From: Vespa crabro
Lineage: Eukaryota > Arthropoda > Insecta > Hymenoptera > Vespidae
Length of the DNA: 64,000 nucleotides
Direction of reading: 5' to 3'
NCBI RefSeq assembly: GCF_910589235.1
Contig: NW_025813624.1
Coordinates: forward strand, 1 to 64,000
This document shows positions 26,917 through 40,887 of the stretch, in pieces. The notes under the pieces are model-generated. The model saw nothing but the letters and a program-made list of their open reading frames with translations, had not been told where the DNA came from and searched no databases. The translations under genes were made by a program, and so were the position numbers. Each line of letters begins with the position of its first letter. Within the stretch, counting starts at the first letter, position 1.

Positions 26917-29900
26917 TTGCATTTCATAAGATCAAACATCTATTTTATATTGGAATCAAAGTTTTTAACATTCTTTCATATCGTATATACGATTTTTCGC
27001 TCATATACGCGTATCGTCGAAAAACGAAAACTTGAAATCTCGTTCAATTTCAATGATTTTATATTCTATCGATGCAGAATAAAGAATATAACAAGAATAT
27101 AACGTTTTTACTATGTTTAAATACGCGTTTTCATATGATAATTGTCGAAAAACGTAATCGACATACGCGAATTTCGGTATATGCGAAGATAAAATCGTGA
27201 AATCTTTAATAATACTTGTGCCACAGTTAGAAGAATGTTACCAATCGATTCAGAACATTGCATTTCATAAGATCAAACATCTATTTTATATTGGAATCAA
27301 AGTTTTTAACATTCTTTCATATCGTATATACGATTTTTCGCTCATATACGCGTATCGTCGAAAAACGAAAACTTGAAATCTCGTTCAATTTCAATGATTT
27401 TATATTCTATCGATGCAGAATAAAGAATATAACAAGAATATAACGTTTTTACTATGTTTAAATACGCGTTTTCATATGATAATTGTCGAAAAACGTAATC
27501 GACATACGCGAATTTCGGTATATGAGAAGATAAAATCGTGAAATCTTTAATAATACTTGTGCCACAGTTAGAAAAATGTTACCAATCGATTCAGAACATT
27601 GCATTTCATAAGATCAAACATCTATTTTATATTGGAATCAAAGTTTTTAACATTCTTTCATATCGTATATACGATTTTTCGCTCATATACGCGTATCGTC
27701 GAAAAACGAAAACTTGAAATCTCGTTCAATTTCAATGATTTTATATTCTATCGATGCAGAATAAAGAATATAACAAGAATATAACGTTTTTACTATGTTT
27801 AAATACGCGTTTTCATATGATAATTGTCGAAAAACGTAATCGACATACGCGAATTTCGATATATGCGAAGATAAAATCGTGAAATCTTTAATAATACTTG
27901 TGCCACAGTTAGAAAAATGTTACCAATCGATTCAGAACATTGCATTTCATAAGATCAAACATCTATTTTATATTGGAATCAAAGTTTTTAACAATCTTTC
28001 ATATCGTATATACGATTTTTCGCTCATATACGCGTATCGTCGAAAAACGAAAACTTGAAATCTCGTTCAATTTCAATGATTTTATATTCTATCGATGCAG
28101 AATAAAGAATATAACAAGAATATAACGTTTTTACTATGTTTAAATACGCGTTTTCATATGATAATTGTCGAAAAACGTAATCGACATACGCGAATTTCGG
28201 TATATGCGAAGATAAAATCGTGAAATCTTTAATAATTCTTGTGCCACAGTTAGAAAAATGTTACCAATCGATTCAGAACATTGCATTTCATAAGATCAAA
28301 CATCTATTTTATATTGGAATCAAAGTTTTTAACATTCTTTCATATCGTATATACGATTTTTCGCTCATATACGCGTATCGTCGAAAAACGAAAACTTGAA
28401 ATCTCGTTCAATTTCAATGATTTTATATTCTATCGATGCAGAATAAAGAATATAACAAGAATATAACGTTTTTACTATGTTTAAATACGCGTTTTCATAT
28501 GATAATTGTCGAAAAACGTAATCGACATACGCGAATTTCGGTATATGCGAAGATAAAATCGTGAAATCTTTAATAATACTTGTGCCACAGTTAGAAAAAT
28601 GTTACCAATCGATTCAGAACATTGCATTTCATAAGATCAAACATCTATTTTATATTGGAATCAAAGTTTTTAACATTCTTTCATATCGTATATACGATTT
28701 TTCGCTCATATACGCGTATCGTCGAAAAACGAAAACTTGAAATCTCGTTCAATTTCAATGATTTTATATTCTATCGATGCAGAATAAAGAATATAACAAG
28801 AATATAACGTTTTTACTATGTTTAAATACGCGTTTTCATATGATAATTGTCGAAAAACGTAATCGACATACGCGAATTTCGGTATATGCGAAGATAAAAT
28901 CGTGAAATCTTTAATAATACTTGTGCAACAGTTAGAAAAATGTTACCAATCGATTCAGAACATTGCATTTCATAAGATCAAACATCTATTTTATATTGGA
29001 ATCAAAGTTTTTAACATTCTTTCATATCGTATATACGATTTTTCGCTCATATACGCGTATCGTCGAAAAACGAAAACTTGAAATCTCGTTCAATTTCAAT
29101 GATTTTATATTCTATCGATGCAGAATAAAGAATATAACAAGAATATAACGTTTTTACTATGTTTAAATACGCGTTTTCATATGATAATTGTCGAAAAACC
29201 TAATCGACATACGCGAATTTCGGTATATGCGAAGATAAAATCGTGAAATCTTTAATAATACTTGTGCCACAGTTAGAAAAATGTTACCAATCGATTCAGA
29301 ACATTGCATTTCATAAGATCAAACATCTATTTTATATTGGAATCAAAGTTTCTAACATTCTTTCATATCGTATATACGATTTTTCGCTCATATACGCGTA
29401 TCGTCGAAAAACGAAAACTTGAAATCTCGTTCAATTTCAATGATTTTATATTCTATCGATGCAGAATAAAGAATATAACAAGAATATAACGTTTTTACTA
29501 TGTTTAAATACGCGTTTTCATTTGATAATTGTCGAAAAACGTAATCGACATACGCGAATTTCGGTATATGCGAAGATAAAATCGTGAAATCTTTAATAAT
29601 ACTTGTGCCACAGTTAGAAAATTGTTACCAATCGATTCAGAACATTGCATTTCATAAGATCAAACATCTATTTTATATTGGAATCAAAGTTTTTAACATT
29701 CTTTCATATCGTATATACGATTTTTCGCTCATATACGCGTATCGTCGAAAAACGAAAACTTGAAATCTCGTTCAATTTCAATGATTTTATATTCTATCGA
29801 TGCAGAATAAAGAATATAACAAGAATATAACGTTTTTACTATGTTTAAATACGCGTTTTCATATGATAATTGTCGAAAAACGTAATCGACATACGCGAAT

Positions 29901-30667
29901 TTCGGTATATGCGAAGTTAAAATCGTGAAATCTTTAATAATACTTGTGCCACAGTTAGAAAAATGTTACCAATCGATTCAGAACATTGCATTTCATAAGA
30001 TCAAACATCTATTTTATATTGGAATCAAAGTTTTTAACATTCTTTCATATCGTATATACGATTTTTCGCTCATATACGCGTATCGTCGAAAAACGAAAAC
30101 TTGAAATCTCGTTCAATTTCAATGATTTTATATTCTATCGATGCAGAATAAAGAATATAACAAGAATATAACGTTTTTACTATGTTTAAATACGCGTTTT
30201 CATATGATAATTGTCGAAAAACGTAATCGACATACGCGAATTTCGGTATATGCGAAGATAAAGTCGTGAAATCTTTAATAATACTTGTGCCACAGTTAGA
30301 AAATTGTTACCAATCGATTCAGAACATTGCATTTCATAAGATCAAACATCTATTTTATATTGGAATCAAAGTTTTTAACATTCTTTCATATCGTATATAC
30401 GATTTTTCGCTCACATACGCGTATCGTCGAGAAACGAAAACTTGAAATCTCGTTCAATTTCAATGATTTTATATTCTATCGATGCAGAATAAAGAATATA
30501 ACAAGAATATAACGTTTTTACTATGTTTAAATACGCGTTTTCATATGATAATTGTCGAAAAACGTAATCGACATACGCGAATTTCGGTATATGCGAAGAT
30601 AAAATCGTGAAATCTTTAATAATACTTGTGCCACAGTTAGAAAAATGTTACCAATCGATTCAGAACA

Positions 30668-31009
30668 TTGCATTTCATAAGATCAAACATCTATTTTATA
30701 TTGGAATCAAAGTTTTTAACATTCTTTCATATCGTATATACGATTTTTCGCTCATATACGCGTATCGTCGAAAAACGAAAACTTGAAATCTCGTTCAATT
30801 TCAATGATTTTATATTCTATCGATGCAGAATAAAGAATATAACAAGAATATAACGTTTTTACTATGTTTAAATACGCGTTTTCATATGATAATTGTCGAA
30901 AAAACGTAATCGACATACGCGAATTTCGGTATATGCGAAGATAAAATCGTCAAATCTTTAATAATACCTGTGCCACAGTTAGAAAAATGTTACCAATCGA
31001 TTCAGAACA
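30668..31009 (+). repeat. 342-bp monomer with 1-bp insertion
   Basis: The A run in the TGTCGAAAAACG element is six instead of five (30899-30904). The copy also has CGTCAAATC and AATACCTGTG near 30950-30970. The following copy (31010) has CTCCTTCAA and AACCTAATC. Confidence 0.88.
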
Positions 31010-32032
31010 TTGCATTTCATAAGATCAAACATCTATTTTATATTGGAATCAAAGTTTTTAACATTCTTTCATATCGTATATACGATTTTTCGCTCATATA
31101 CGCGTATCGTCGAAAAACGAAAACTTGAAATCTCCTTCAATTTCAATGATTTTATATTCTATCGATGCAGAATAAAGAATATAACAAGAATATAACGTTT
31201 TTACTATGTTTAAATACGCGTTTTCATATGATAATTGTCGAAAAACCTAATCGACATACGCGAATTTCGGTATATGCGAAGATAAAATCGTGAAATCTTT
31301 AATAATACTTGTGCCACAGTTAGAAAAATGTTACCAATCGATTCAGAACATTGCATTTCATAAGATCAAACATCTATTTTATATTGGAATCAAAGTTTCT
31401 AACATTCTTTCATATCGTATATACGATTTTTCGCTCATATACGCGTATCGTCGAAAAACGAAAACTTGAAATCTCGTTCAATTTCAATGATTTTATATTC
31501 TATCGATGCAGAATAAAGAATATAACAAGAATATAACGTTTTTACTATGTTTAAATACGCGTTTTCATTTGATAATTGTCGAAAAACGTAATCGACATAC
31601 GCGAATTTCGGTATATGCGAAGATAAAATCGTGAAATCTTTAATAATACTTGTGCCACAGTTAGAAAATTGTTACCAATCGATTCAGAACATTGCATTTC
31701 ATAAGATCAAACATCTATTTTATATTGGAATCAAAGTTTTTAACATTCTTTCATATCGTGTATACGATTTTTCGCTCATATACGCGTATCGTCGAAAAAC
31801 GAAAACTTGAAATCTCGTTCAATTTCAATGATTTTATATTCTATCGATGCAGAATAAAGAATATAACAAGAATATAACGTTTTTACTATGTTTAAATACG
31901 CGTTTTCATATGATAATTGTCGAAAAACGTAATCGACATACGCGAATTTCGGTATATGCGAAGATAAAATCGTGAAATCTTTAATAATACTTGTGCCACT
32001 GTTAGAAAAATGTTACCAATCGATTCAGAACA

Positions 32033-32373
32033 TTGCATTTCATAAGATAAAACATCTATTTTATATTGAAATCAAAGTTTTTAACAATCTTTCATATCGT
32101 ATATACGATTTTTCGCTCATATACGCGTATCGTCGAAAAACGAAAACTTGAAATCTCGTTCAATTTCAATGATTTTATATTCTATCGATGCAGAATAAAG
32201 AATATAACAAGAATATAACGTTTTTACTATGTTTAAATACGCGTTTTCATATGATAATTGTCGAAAAACGTAATCGACATACGCGAATTTCGGTATATGC
32301 GAAGATAAAATCGTGAAATCTTTAATAATACTTGTGCCACAGTTAGAAAAATGTTACCAATCGATTCAGAACA
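32033..32373 (+). repeat. Variant monomer with an in-frame stop in the shared open frame
   Basis: It has AAGATAAAAC (consensus AAGATCAAAC), ATTGAAATC and ACAATCTTTC. The first change puts a stop at the sixth codon of the recurring open frame, one of several copies showing that the frame is not maintained. Confidence 0.85.
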
Positions 32374-33055
32374 TTGCATTTCATAAGATCGAACATCTAT
32401 TTTATATTGGAATCAAAGTTTTTAACATTCTTTCATATCGTATATACGATTTTTCGCTCATATACTCGTATCGTCGAAAAACGAAAACTTGAAATCTCGT
32501 TCAATTTCAATGATTTTATATTCTATCGATGCAGAATAAAGAATATAACAAGAATATAACGTTTTTACTATGTTTAAATACGCGTTTTCATATGATAATT
32601 GTCGAAAAACGTAATCGACATACGCGAATTTCGGTATATGCGAAGATAAAATCGTGAAATCTTTAATAATACTTGTGCCACAGTTAGAAAAATGTTACCA
32701 ATCGATTCAGAACATTGCATTTCATAAGATCAAACATCTATTTTATATTGGAATCAAAGTTTTTAACATTCTTTCATATCGTATATACGATTTTTCGCTC
32801 ATATACGCGTATCGTCGAAAAACGAAAACTTGAAATCTCGTTCAATTTCAATGATTTTATATTCTATCGATGCAGAATAAAGAATATAACAAGAATATAA
32901 CGTTTTTACTATGTTTAAATACGCGTTTTCATATGATAATTGTCGAAAAACGTAATCGACATACGCGAATTTCGGTATATGCGAAGTTAAAATCGTGAAA
33001 TCTTTAATAATACTTGTGCCACAGTTAGAAAAATGTTACCAATCGATTCAGAACA

Positions 33056-33396
33056 TTGCATTTCATAAGATCAAACATCTATTTTATATTGGAATCAAAG
33101 TTTTTAACTTTCTTTCATATCGTATATATGATTTTTCGCTCATATACGCGTATCGTCGAAAAACGAAAACTTGAAATCTCGTTCAATTTCAAAGATTTTA
33201 TATTCTATCGATGCAGAATAAAGAATATAACAAGAATATAACGTTTCTACTATGTTTAAATACGCGTTTTCATATGATAATTGTCGAAAAACTTAATCGA
33301 CATACGCGAATTTCGGTATATGCGAAGATAAAATCGTGAAATCTTTATTAATACTTGTGCCACAGTTAGAAAAATGTTACCAATCGATTCAGAACA
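33056..33396 (+). repeat. Highly substituted monomer
   Basis: At least six changes lie in one copy: AACTTTC, TATATATG, CAAAGATT, ACGTTTCTAC, AACTTAATC and TTTATTAATAC. AACTTTC is shared with 34079, three monomers on. The others appear private, apart from TATATATG, which also occurs in copy 13959. Confidence 0.82.
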
Positions 33397-36300
33397 TTGC
33401 ATTTCATAAGATCAAACATCTATTTTATATTGGAATCAAAGTTTTTAACATTCTTTCATATCGTATATACGAATTTTCGCTCATATACGCGTATCGTCGA
33501 AAAACGAAAACTTGAAATCTCGTTCAATTTCAATGATTTTATATTCTATCGATGCAGAATAAAGAATATAACAAGAATATAACGTTTTTACTATGTTTAA
33601 ATACGCGTTTTCATATGATAATTGTCGAAAAACGTAATCGACATACGCGAATTTCGGTATATGCGAAGATAAAATCGTGAAATCTTTAATAATACTTGTG
33701 CCACAGTTAGAAAAATGTTACCAATCGATTCAGAACATTGCATTTCATAAGATCAAACATCTATTTTATATTGGAATCAAAGTTTTTAACATTCTTTCAT
33801 ATCGTATATACGATTTTTCGCTCATATACGCGTATCGTCGAAAAACGAAAACTTGAAATCTCGTTCAATTTCAATGATTTTATATTCTATCGATGCAGAA
33901 TAAAGAATATAACAAGAATATAACGTTTTTACTATGTTTAAATACGCGTTTTCATATGATAATTGTCGAAAAACGTAATCGACATACGCGAATTTCGGTA
34001 TATGCGAAGTTAAAATCTTGAAATCTTTAATAATACTTGTGCCACAGTTAGAAAAATGTTACCAATCGATTCAGAACATTGCATTTCATAAGATCAAACA
34101 TCTATTTTATATTGGAATCAAAGTTTTTAACTTTCTTTCATATCGTATATACGATTTTTCGCTCATATACGCGTATCGTCGAAAAACGAAAACTTGAAAT
34201 CTCGTTCAATTTCAATGATTTTATATTCTATCGATGCAGAATAAAGAATATAACAAGAATATAACGTTTTTACTATGTTTAAATACGCGTTTTCATATGA
34301 TAATTGTCGAAAAACGTAATCGACATACGCGAATTTCGGTATATGCGAAGATAAAATCGTGAAATCTTTAATAATACTTGTGCCACAGTTAGAAAAATGT
34401 TACCAATCGATTCAGAACATTGCATTTCATAAGATCGAACATCTATTTTATATTGGAATCAAAGTTTTTAACATTCTTTCATATCGTATATACGATTTTT
34501 CGCTCATATACGCGTATCGTCGAAAATCGAAAACTTGAAATCTCGTTCAATTTCAATGATTTTATATTCTATCGATGCAGAATAAAGAATATAACAAGAA
34601 TATAACGTTTTTACTATGTTTAAATACGCGTTTTCATATGATAATTGTCGAAAAACGTAATCGACATACGCGAATTTCGGTATATGCGAAGATAAAATCG
34701 TGAAATCTTTAATAATACTTGTGCCACAGTTAGAAAAATGTTACCAATCGATTCAGAACATTGCATTTCATAAGATCAAACATCTATTTTATATTGGAAT
34801 CAAAGTTTCTAACATTCTTTCATATCGTATATACGATTTTTCGCTCATATACGCGTATCGTCGAAAAACGAAAACTTGAAATCTCGTTCAATTTCAATGA
34901 TTTTATATTCTATCGATGCAGAATAAAGAATATAACAAGAATATAACGTTTTTACTATGTTTAAATACGCGTTTTCATTTGATAATTGTCGAAAAACGTA
35001 ATCGACATACGCGAATTTCGGTATATGCGAAGATAAAATCGTGAAATCTTTAATAATACTTGTGCCACAGTTAGAAAATTGTTACCAATCGATTCAGAAC
35101 ATTGCATTTCATAAGATCAAACATCTATTTTATATTGGAATCAAAGTTTTTAACATTCTTTCATATCGTATATACGATTTTTCGCTCATATACGCGTATC
35201 GTCGAAAAACGAAAACTTGAAATCTCGTTCAATTTCAATGATTGTATATTCTATCGATGCAGAATAAAGAATATAACAAGAATATAACGTTTTTACTATG
35301 TTTAAATACGCGTTTTCATATGATAATTGTCGAAAAACGTAATCGACATACGCGAATTTCGGTATATGCGAAGATAAAATCGTGAAATCTTTAATAATAC
35401 TTGTGCCACTGTTAGAAAAATGTTACCAATCGATTCAGAACATTGCATTTCATAAGATCAAACATCTATTTTATATTGGAATCAAAGTTTTTAACATTCT
35501 TTCATATCGTATATACGATTTTTCGCTCATATACGCGTATCGTCGAAAAACGAAAACTTGAAATCTCGTTCAATTTCAATGATTTTATATTCTATCGATG
35601 CAGAATAAAGAATATAACAAGAATATAACGTTTTTACTATGTTCAAATACGCGTTTTCATATGATAATTGTCGAAAAACGTAATCGACATACGCGAATTT
35701 CGGTATATGCGAAGATAAAATCGTGAAATCTTTAATAATACTTGTGCCACAGTTAGAAAAATGTTACCAATCGATTCAGAACATTGCATTTCATAAGATC
35801 AAACATCTATTTTATATTGGAATCAAAGTTTTTAACATTCTTTCATATCGTATATACGATTTTTCGCTCATATACGCGTATCGTCGAAAAACGAAAACTT
35901 GAAATCTCGTTCAATTTCAATGATTTTATATTCTATCGATGCAGAATAAAGAATATAACAAGAATATAACGTTTTTACTATGTTTAAATACGCGTTTTCA
36001 TATGATAATTGTCGAAAAACGTAATCGACATACGCGAATTTCGGTATATGCGAAGATAAAATCGTGAAATCTTTAATAATACTTGTGCCACAGTTAGAAA
36101 AATGTTACCAATCGATTCAGAACATTGCATTTCATAAGATCGAACATCTATTTTATATTGGAATCAAAGTTTTTAACATTCTTTCATATCGTATATACGA
36201 TTTTTCGCTCATATACTCGTATCGTCGAAAAACGAAAACTTGAAATCTCGATCAATTTCAATGATTTTATATTCTATCGATGCAGAATAAAGAATATAAC

Positions 36301-38511
36301 AAGAATATAACGTTTTTACTATGTTTAAATACGCGTTTTCATATGATAATTGTCGAAAAACGTAATCGACATACGCGAATTTCGGTATATGCGAAGATAA
36401 AATCGTGAAATCTTTAATAATACTTGTGCCACAGTTAGAAAAATGTTACCAATCGATTCAGAACATTGCATTTCATAAGATCAAACATCTATTTTATATT
36501 GGAATCAAAGTTTTTAACAATCTTTCATATCGTATATACGATTTTTCGCTCATATACGCGTATCGTCGAAAAACGAAAACTTGAAATCTCGTTCAATTTC
36601 AATGATTTTATATTCTATCAATGCAGAATAAAGAATATAACAAGAATATAACGTTTTTACTATGTTTAAATACGCGTTTTCATATGATAATTGTCGAAAA
36701 ACGTAATCGACATACGCGAATTTCGGTATATGCGAAGATAAAATCGTGAAATCTTTAATAATACTTGTGCCACAGTTAGAAAAATGTTACCAATCGATTC
36801 AGAACATTGCATTTCATAAGATCAAACATCTATTTTATATTGGAATCAAAGTTTTTAACATTCTTTCATATCGTATATACGATTTTTCGCTCATATACGC
36901 GTATCGTCGAAAAACGAAAACTTGAAATCTCGTTCAATTTCAATGATTTTATATTCTATCGATGCAGAATAAAGAATATAACAAGAATATAACGTTTTTA
37001 CTATGTTTAAATACGCGTTTTCATATGATAATTGTCGAAAAACGTAATCGACATACGCGAATTTCGGTATATGCGAAGATAAAATCGTGAAATCTTTAAT
37101 AATACTTGTGCCACAGTTAGAAAAATGTTACCAATCGATTCAGACCATTGCATTTCATAAGATCAAACATCTATTTTATATTGGAATCAAAGTTTTTAAC
37201 ATTCTTTCATATCGTATATACGATTTTTCGCTCATATACGCGTATCGTCGAAAAACGAAAACTTGAAATCTCGTTCAATTTCAATGATTTTATATTCTAT
37301 CGATGCAGAATAAAGAATATAACAAGAATATAACGTTTTTACTATGTTTAAATACGCGTTTTCATATGATAATTGTCGAAAAACCTAATCGACATACGCG
37401 AATTTCGGTATATGCGAAGATAAAATCGTGAAATCTTTAATAATACTTGTGCCACAGTTAGAAAAATGTTACCAATCGATTCAGAACATTGCATTTCATA
37501 AGATCAAACATCTATTTTATATTGGAATCAAAGTTTTTAGAATTCTTTCATATCGTATATACGATTTTTCGCTCATATTCGCGTATCGTCGAAAAACGAA
37601 AACTTGAAATCTCGTTCAATTTCAATGATTTTATATTCTATCGATGCAGAATAAAGAATATAACAAGAATATAACGTTTTTACTATGTTTAAATACGCGT
37701 TTTCATATGATAATTGTCGAAAAACGTAATCGACATACGCGAATTTCGGTATATGCGAAGATAAAATCGTGAAATCTTTAATAATACTTGTGCCACAGTT
37801 AGAAAAATGTTACCAATCGATTCAGAACATTGCATTTCATAAGATCAAACATCTATTTTATATTGGAATCAAAGTTTTTAACATTCTTTCATATCGTATA
37901 TACGATTTTTCGCTCATATACGCGTATCGTCGAAAAACGAAAACTTGAAATCTCGTTCAATTTCAATGATTTTATATTCTATCGATGCAGAATAAAGAGT
38001 ATAACAAGAATATAACGTTTTTGCTATGTTTAAATACGCGTTTTCATATGATAATTGTCGAAAAACGTAATCGACATACGCGAATTTCGGTATATGCGAA
38101 GATAAAATCGTGAAATCTTTAATAATACTTGTGCCACAGTTAGAAAAATGTTACCAATCGATTCAGAACATTGCATTTCATAAGATCAAACATCTATTTT
38201 ATATTGGAATCAAAGTTTTTAACATTCTTTCATATCGTATATACGATTTTTCGCTCATATACGCGTATCGTCGAAAAACGAAAACTTGAAATCTCGTTCA
38301 ATTTCAATGATTTTATATTCTATCGATGCAGAATAAAGAATATAACAAGAATATAACGTTTTTACTATGTTTAAATACGCGTTTTCATATGATAATTGTC
38401 GAAAAACGTAATCGACATACGCGAATTTCGGTATATGCGAAGATAAAATCGTGAAATCTTTAATAATACTTGTGCCACAGTTAGAAAAATGTTACCAATC
38501 GATTCAGAACA

Positions 38512-40887
38512 TTGCATTTCATAAGATCAAACATCTATTTTATATTGGAATCAAAGTTTTTAACATTCTTTCATATCGTATATACGATTTTTCGCTCATA
38601 TACGCGTATCGTCGAAAAACGAAAACTTGAAATCTCGTTCAATTTCAATGATTTTATATTCTATCGTTGCAGAATAAAGATAATAACAAGAATATAACGT
38701 TTTTACTATGTTTAAATACGCGTTTTCATATGATAATTGTCGAAAAACGTAATCGACATACGCGAATTTCGGTATATGCGAAGATAAAATCGTGAAATCT
38801 TTAATAATACTTGTGCCACAGTTAGAAAAATGTTACCAATCGATTCAGAACATTGCATTTCATAAGATCAAACATCTATTTTATATTGGAATCAAAGTTT
38901 TTAACATTCTTTCATATCGTATATACGATTTTTCGCTCATATACGCGTATCGTCGAAAAACGAAAACTTGAAATCTCGTTCAATTTCAATGATTTTATAT
39001 TCTATCGATGCAGAATAAAGAATATAACAAGAATATAACGTTTTTACTATGTTTAAATACGCGTTTTCATATGATAATTGTCGAAAAACGTAATCGACAT
39101 ACGCGAATTTCGGTATATGCGAAGATAAAATCGTGAAATCTTTAATAATACTTGTGCCACAGTTAGAAAAATGTTACCAATCGATTCAGAACATTGCATT
39201 TCATAAGATCAAACATCTATTTTATATTGGAATCAAAGTTTTTAACATTCTTTCATATCGTATATACGATTTTTCGCTCATATACGCGTATCGTCGAAAA
39301 ACGAAAACTTGAAATCTCGTTCAATTTCAATGATTTTATATTCTATCGATGCAGAATAAAGAATATAACAAGAATATAACGTTTTTACTATGTTTAAATA
39401 CGCGTTTTCATATGATAATTGTCGAAAAACGTAATCGACATACGCGAATTTCGGTATATGCGAAGAAAAAATCGTGAAATCTTTAATAATACTTGTGCCA
39501 CAGTTAGAAAAATGTTACCAATCGATTCAGAACATTGCATTTCATAAGATCAAACATCTATTTTATATTGGAATCAAAGTTTTTAACATTCTTTCATATC
39601 GTATATACGATTTTTCGCTCATATACGCGTATCGTCGAAAAACGAAAACTTGAAATCTCGTTCAATTTCAATGATTTTATATTCTATCGTTGCAGAATAA
39701 AGAATATAACAAGAATATAACGTTTTTACTATGTTTAAATACGCGTTTTCATATGATAATTGTCGAAAAACGTAATCGACATACGCGAATTTCGGTATAT
39801 GCGAAGATAAAATCGTGAAATCTTTAATAATACTTGTGCCACAGTTAGAAAAATGTTACCAATCGATTCAGAACATTGCATTTCATAAGATCAAACATCT
39901 ATTTTATATTGGAATCAAAGTTTTTAACATTCTTTCATATCGTATATACGATTTTTCGCTCATATACGCGTATCGTCGAAAAACGAAAACTTGAAATCTC
40001 GTTCAATTTCAATGATTTTATATTCTATCGATGCAGAATAAAGAATATAACGTTTTTACTATGTTTAAATACGCGTTTTCATATGATAATTGTCGAAAAA
40101 CGTAATCGACATACGCGAATTTCGGTATATGCGAAGATAAAATCGTGAAATCTTTAATAATACTTGTGCCACAGTTAGAAAAATGTTACCAATCGATTCA
40201 GAACATTGCATTTCATAAGATCAAACATCTATTTTATATTGGAATCAAAGTTTTTAACATTCTTTCATATCGTATATACGATTTTTCGCTCATATACGCG
40301 TATCGTCGAAAAACGAAAACTTGAAATCTCGTTCAATTTCAATGATTTTATATTCTATCGATGCAGAATAAAGAATATAACAAGAATATAACGTTTTTGC
40401 TATGTTTAAATACGCGTTTTCATATGATAATTGTCGAAAAACGTAATTGACATACGCGAATTTCGGTATATGCGAAGATAAAATCGTGAAATCTTTAATA
40501 ATACTTGTGCCACAGTTAGAAAAATGTTTCCAATCGATTCAGAACATTGCATTTCATAAGATCAAACATCTATTTTATATTGGAATCAAAGTTTTTAACA
40601 TTCTTTCATATCGTATATACGATTTTTCGCTCATATACGCGTATCGTCGAAAAACGAAAACTTGAAATCTCGTTCAATTTCAATGATTTTATATTCTATC
40701 GATGCAGAATAAAGAATATAACAAGAATATAACGTTTTTACTATGTTTAAATACGCGTTTTCATATGATAATTGTCGAAAAACGTAATCGACATACGCGA
40801 ATTTCGGTATATGCGAAGATAAAATCGTGAAATCTTTAATAATACTTGTGCCACAGTTAGAAAAATGTTACCAATCGATTCAGAACA
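38512..40887 (+). repeat. Seven-monomer HOR, copy 1 (2376 bp)
   Basis: The first monomer has ATCGTTGCAG (T at 38667) and AAAGATAATAAC (38681-38682). The fourth (39535) has ATCGTTGCAG only (T at 39690), and the sixth (40206) ends in TGTTTCC (T at 40529). The same three features sit at monomers 1, 4 and 6 of 40888-43274. This copy is 11 bp shorter because of a deletion in its fifth monomer. Private changes include AGAAAAAATCG in copy 39194 and ACGTAATTGAC in copy 40206. Confidence 0.88.
39876..40205 (+). repeat. 330-bp monomer with 11-bp slippage deletion
   Basis: One GAATATAAC and the AA spacer are missing, leaving a single GAATATAAC at 40043-40051. The deletion endpoints match the 9-bp direct repeat, which points to replication slippage or single-strand annealing. 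It is the only length change above one base in the window. Confidence 0.93.

Larger units (their letters stand above)
14641..27939 (+). repeat. Region II: four-monomer higher-order repeat domain
   Basis: A diverged B-type monomer occurs at 15664, 18392, 19756, 21120, 22484, 24871, 25212 and 26576. The successive spacings are 8, 4, 4, 4, 7, 1 and 4 monomers, so the basic period is four monomers (1364 bp) with local gains and losses. Many B monomers are preceded by two copies ending in AAAATGGTGAAATC (consensus AAAATCGTG), seen at 14918, 15600, 18328, 19351, 19692, 20715, 21056, 26171 and 26512. Between B monomers the copies are near consensus. Confidence 0.88.
31351..34760 (+). repeat. Ten-monomer block (3410 bp), repeated from 34761
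   Basis: The marker trio at 31399, 31569 and 31669 recurs exactly 3410 bp later at 34809, 34979 and 35079. The neighbouring GCCACTG change at 32000 recurs at 35410, also 3410 bp later. Correspondence shifts to 11 monomers at the next marker: GATCGAAC plus ATACTCG, 32391/32466 against 36142/36217, are 3751 bp apart. One monomer was therefore gained or lost inside the block. Confidence 0.8.
27940..38511 (+). repeat. Region III: 31 monomers with interleaved block repeats
   Basis: Shared rare changes reveal nested duplications. TTTCTAACATTC with CATTTGATAAT and GAAAATTG marks copies 29304, 31351 and 34761. GCCACTG marks 31692 and 35102. GATCGAACATC marks 32374, 34420 and 36125, the first and last also sharing ATACTCG. 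ACAATCTTTC marks 27940, 32033 and 36466. GAAGTTAAAATC marks 29645, 32715 and 33738, and AACTTTCTTTC marks 33056 and 34079. The spacings are 3, 6, 9, 10, 11, 12 and 13 monomers. Substitutions are denser here than in most of the window. Confidence 0.82.

Noticed and set aside
39876..40148. Ninety-codon frame, the longest in the window.
   Set aside because: It is created by the 11-bp slippage deletion, which removes the usual stop. It is the same satellite sequence read further, not a gene.
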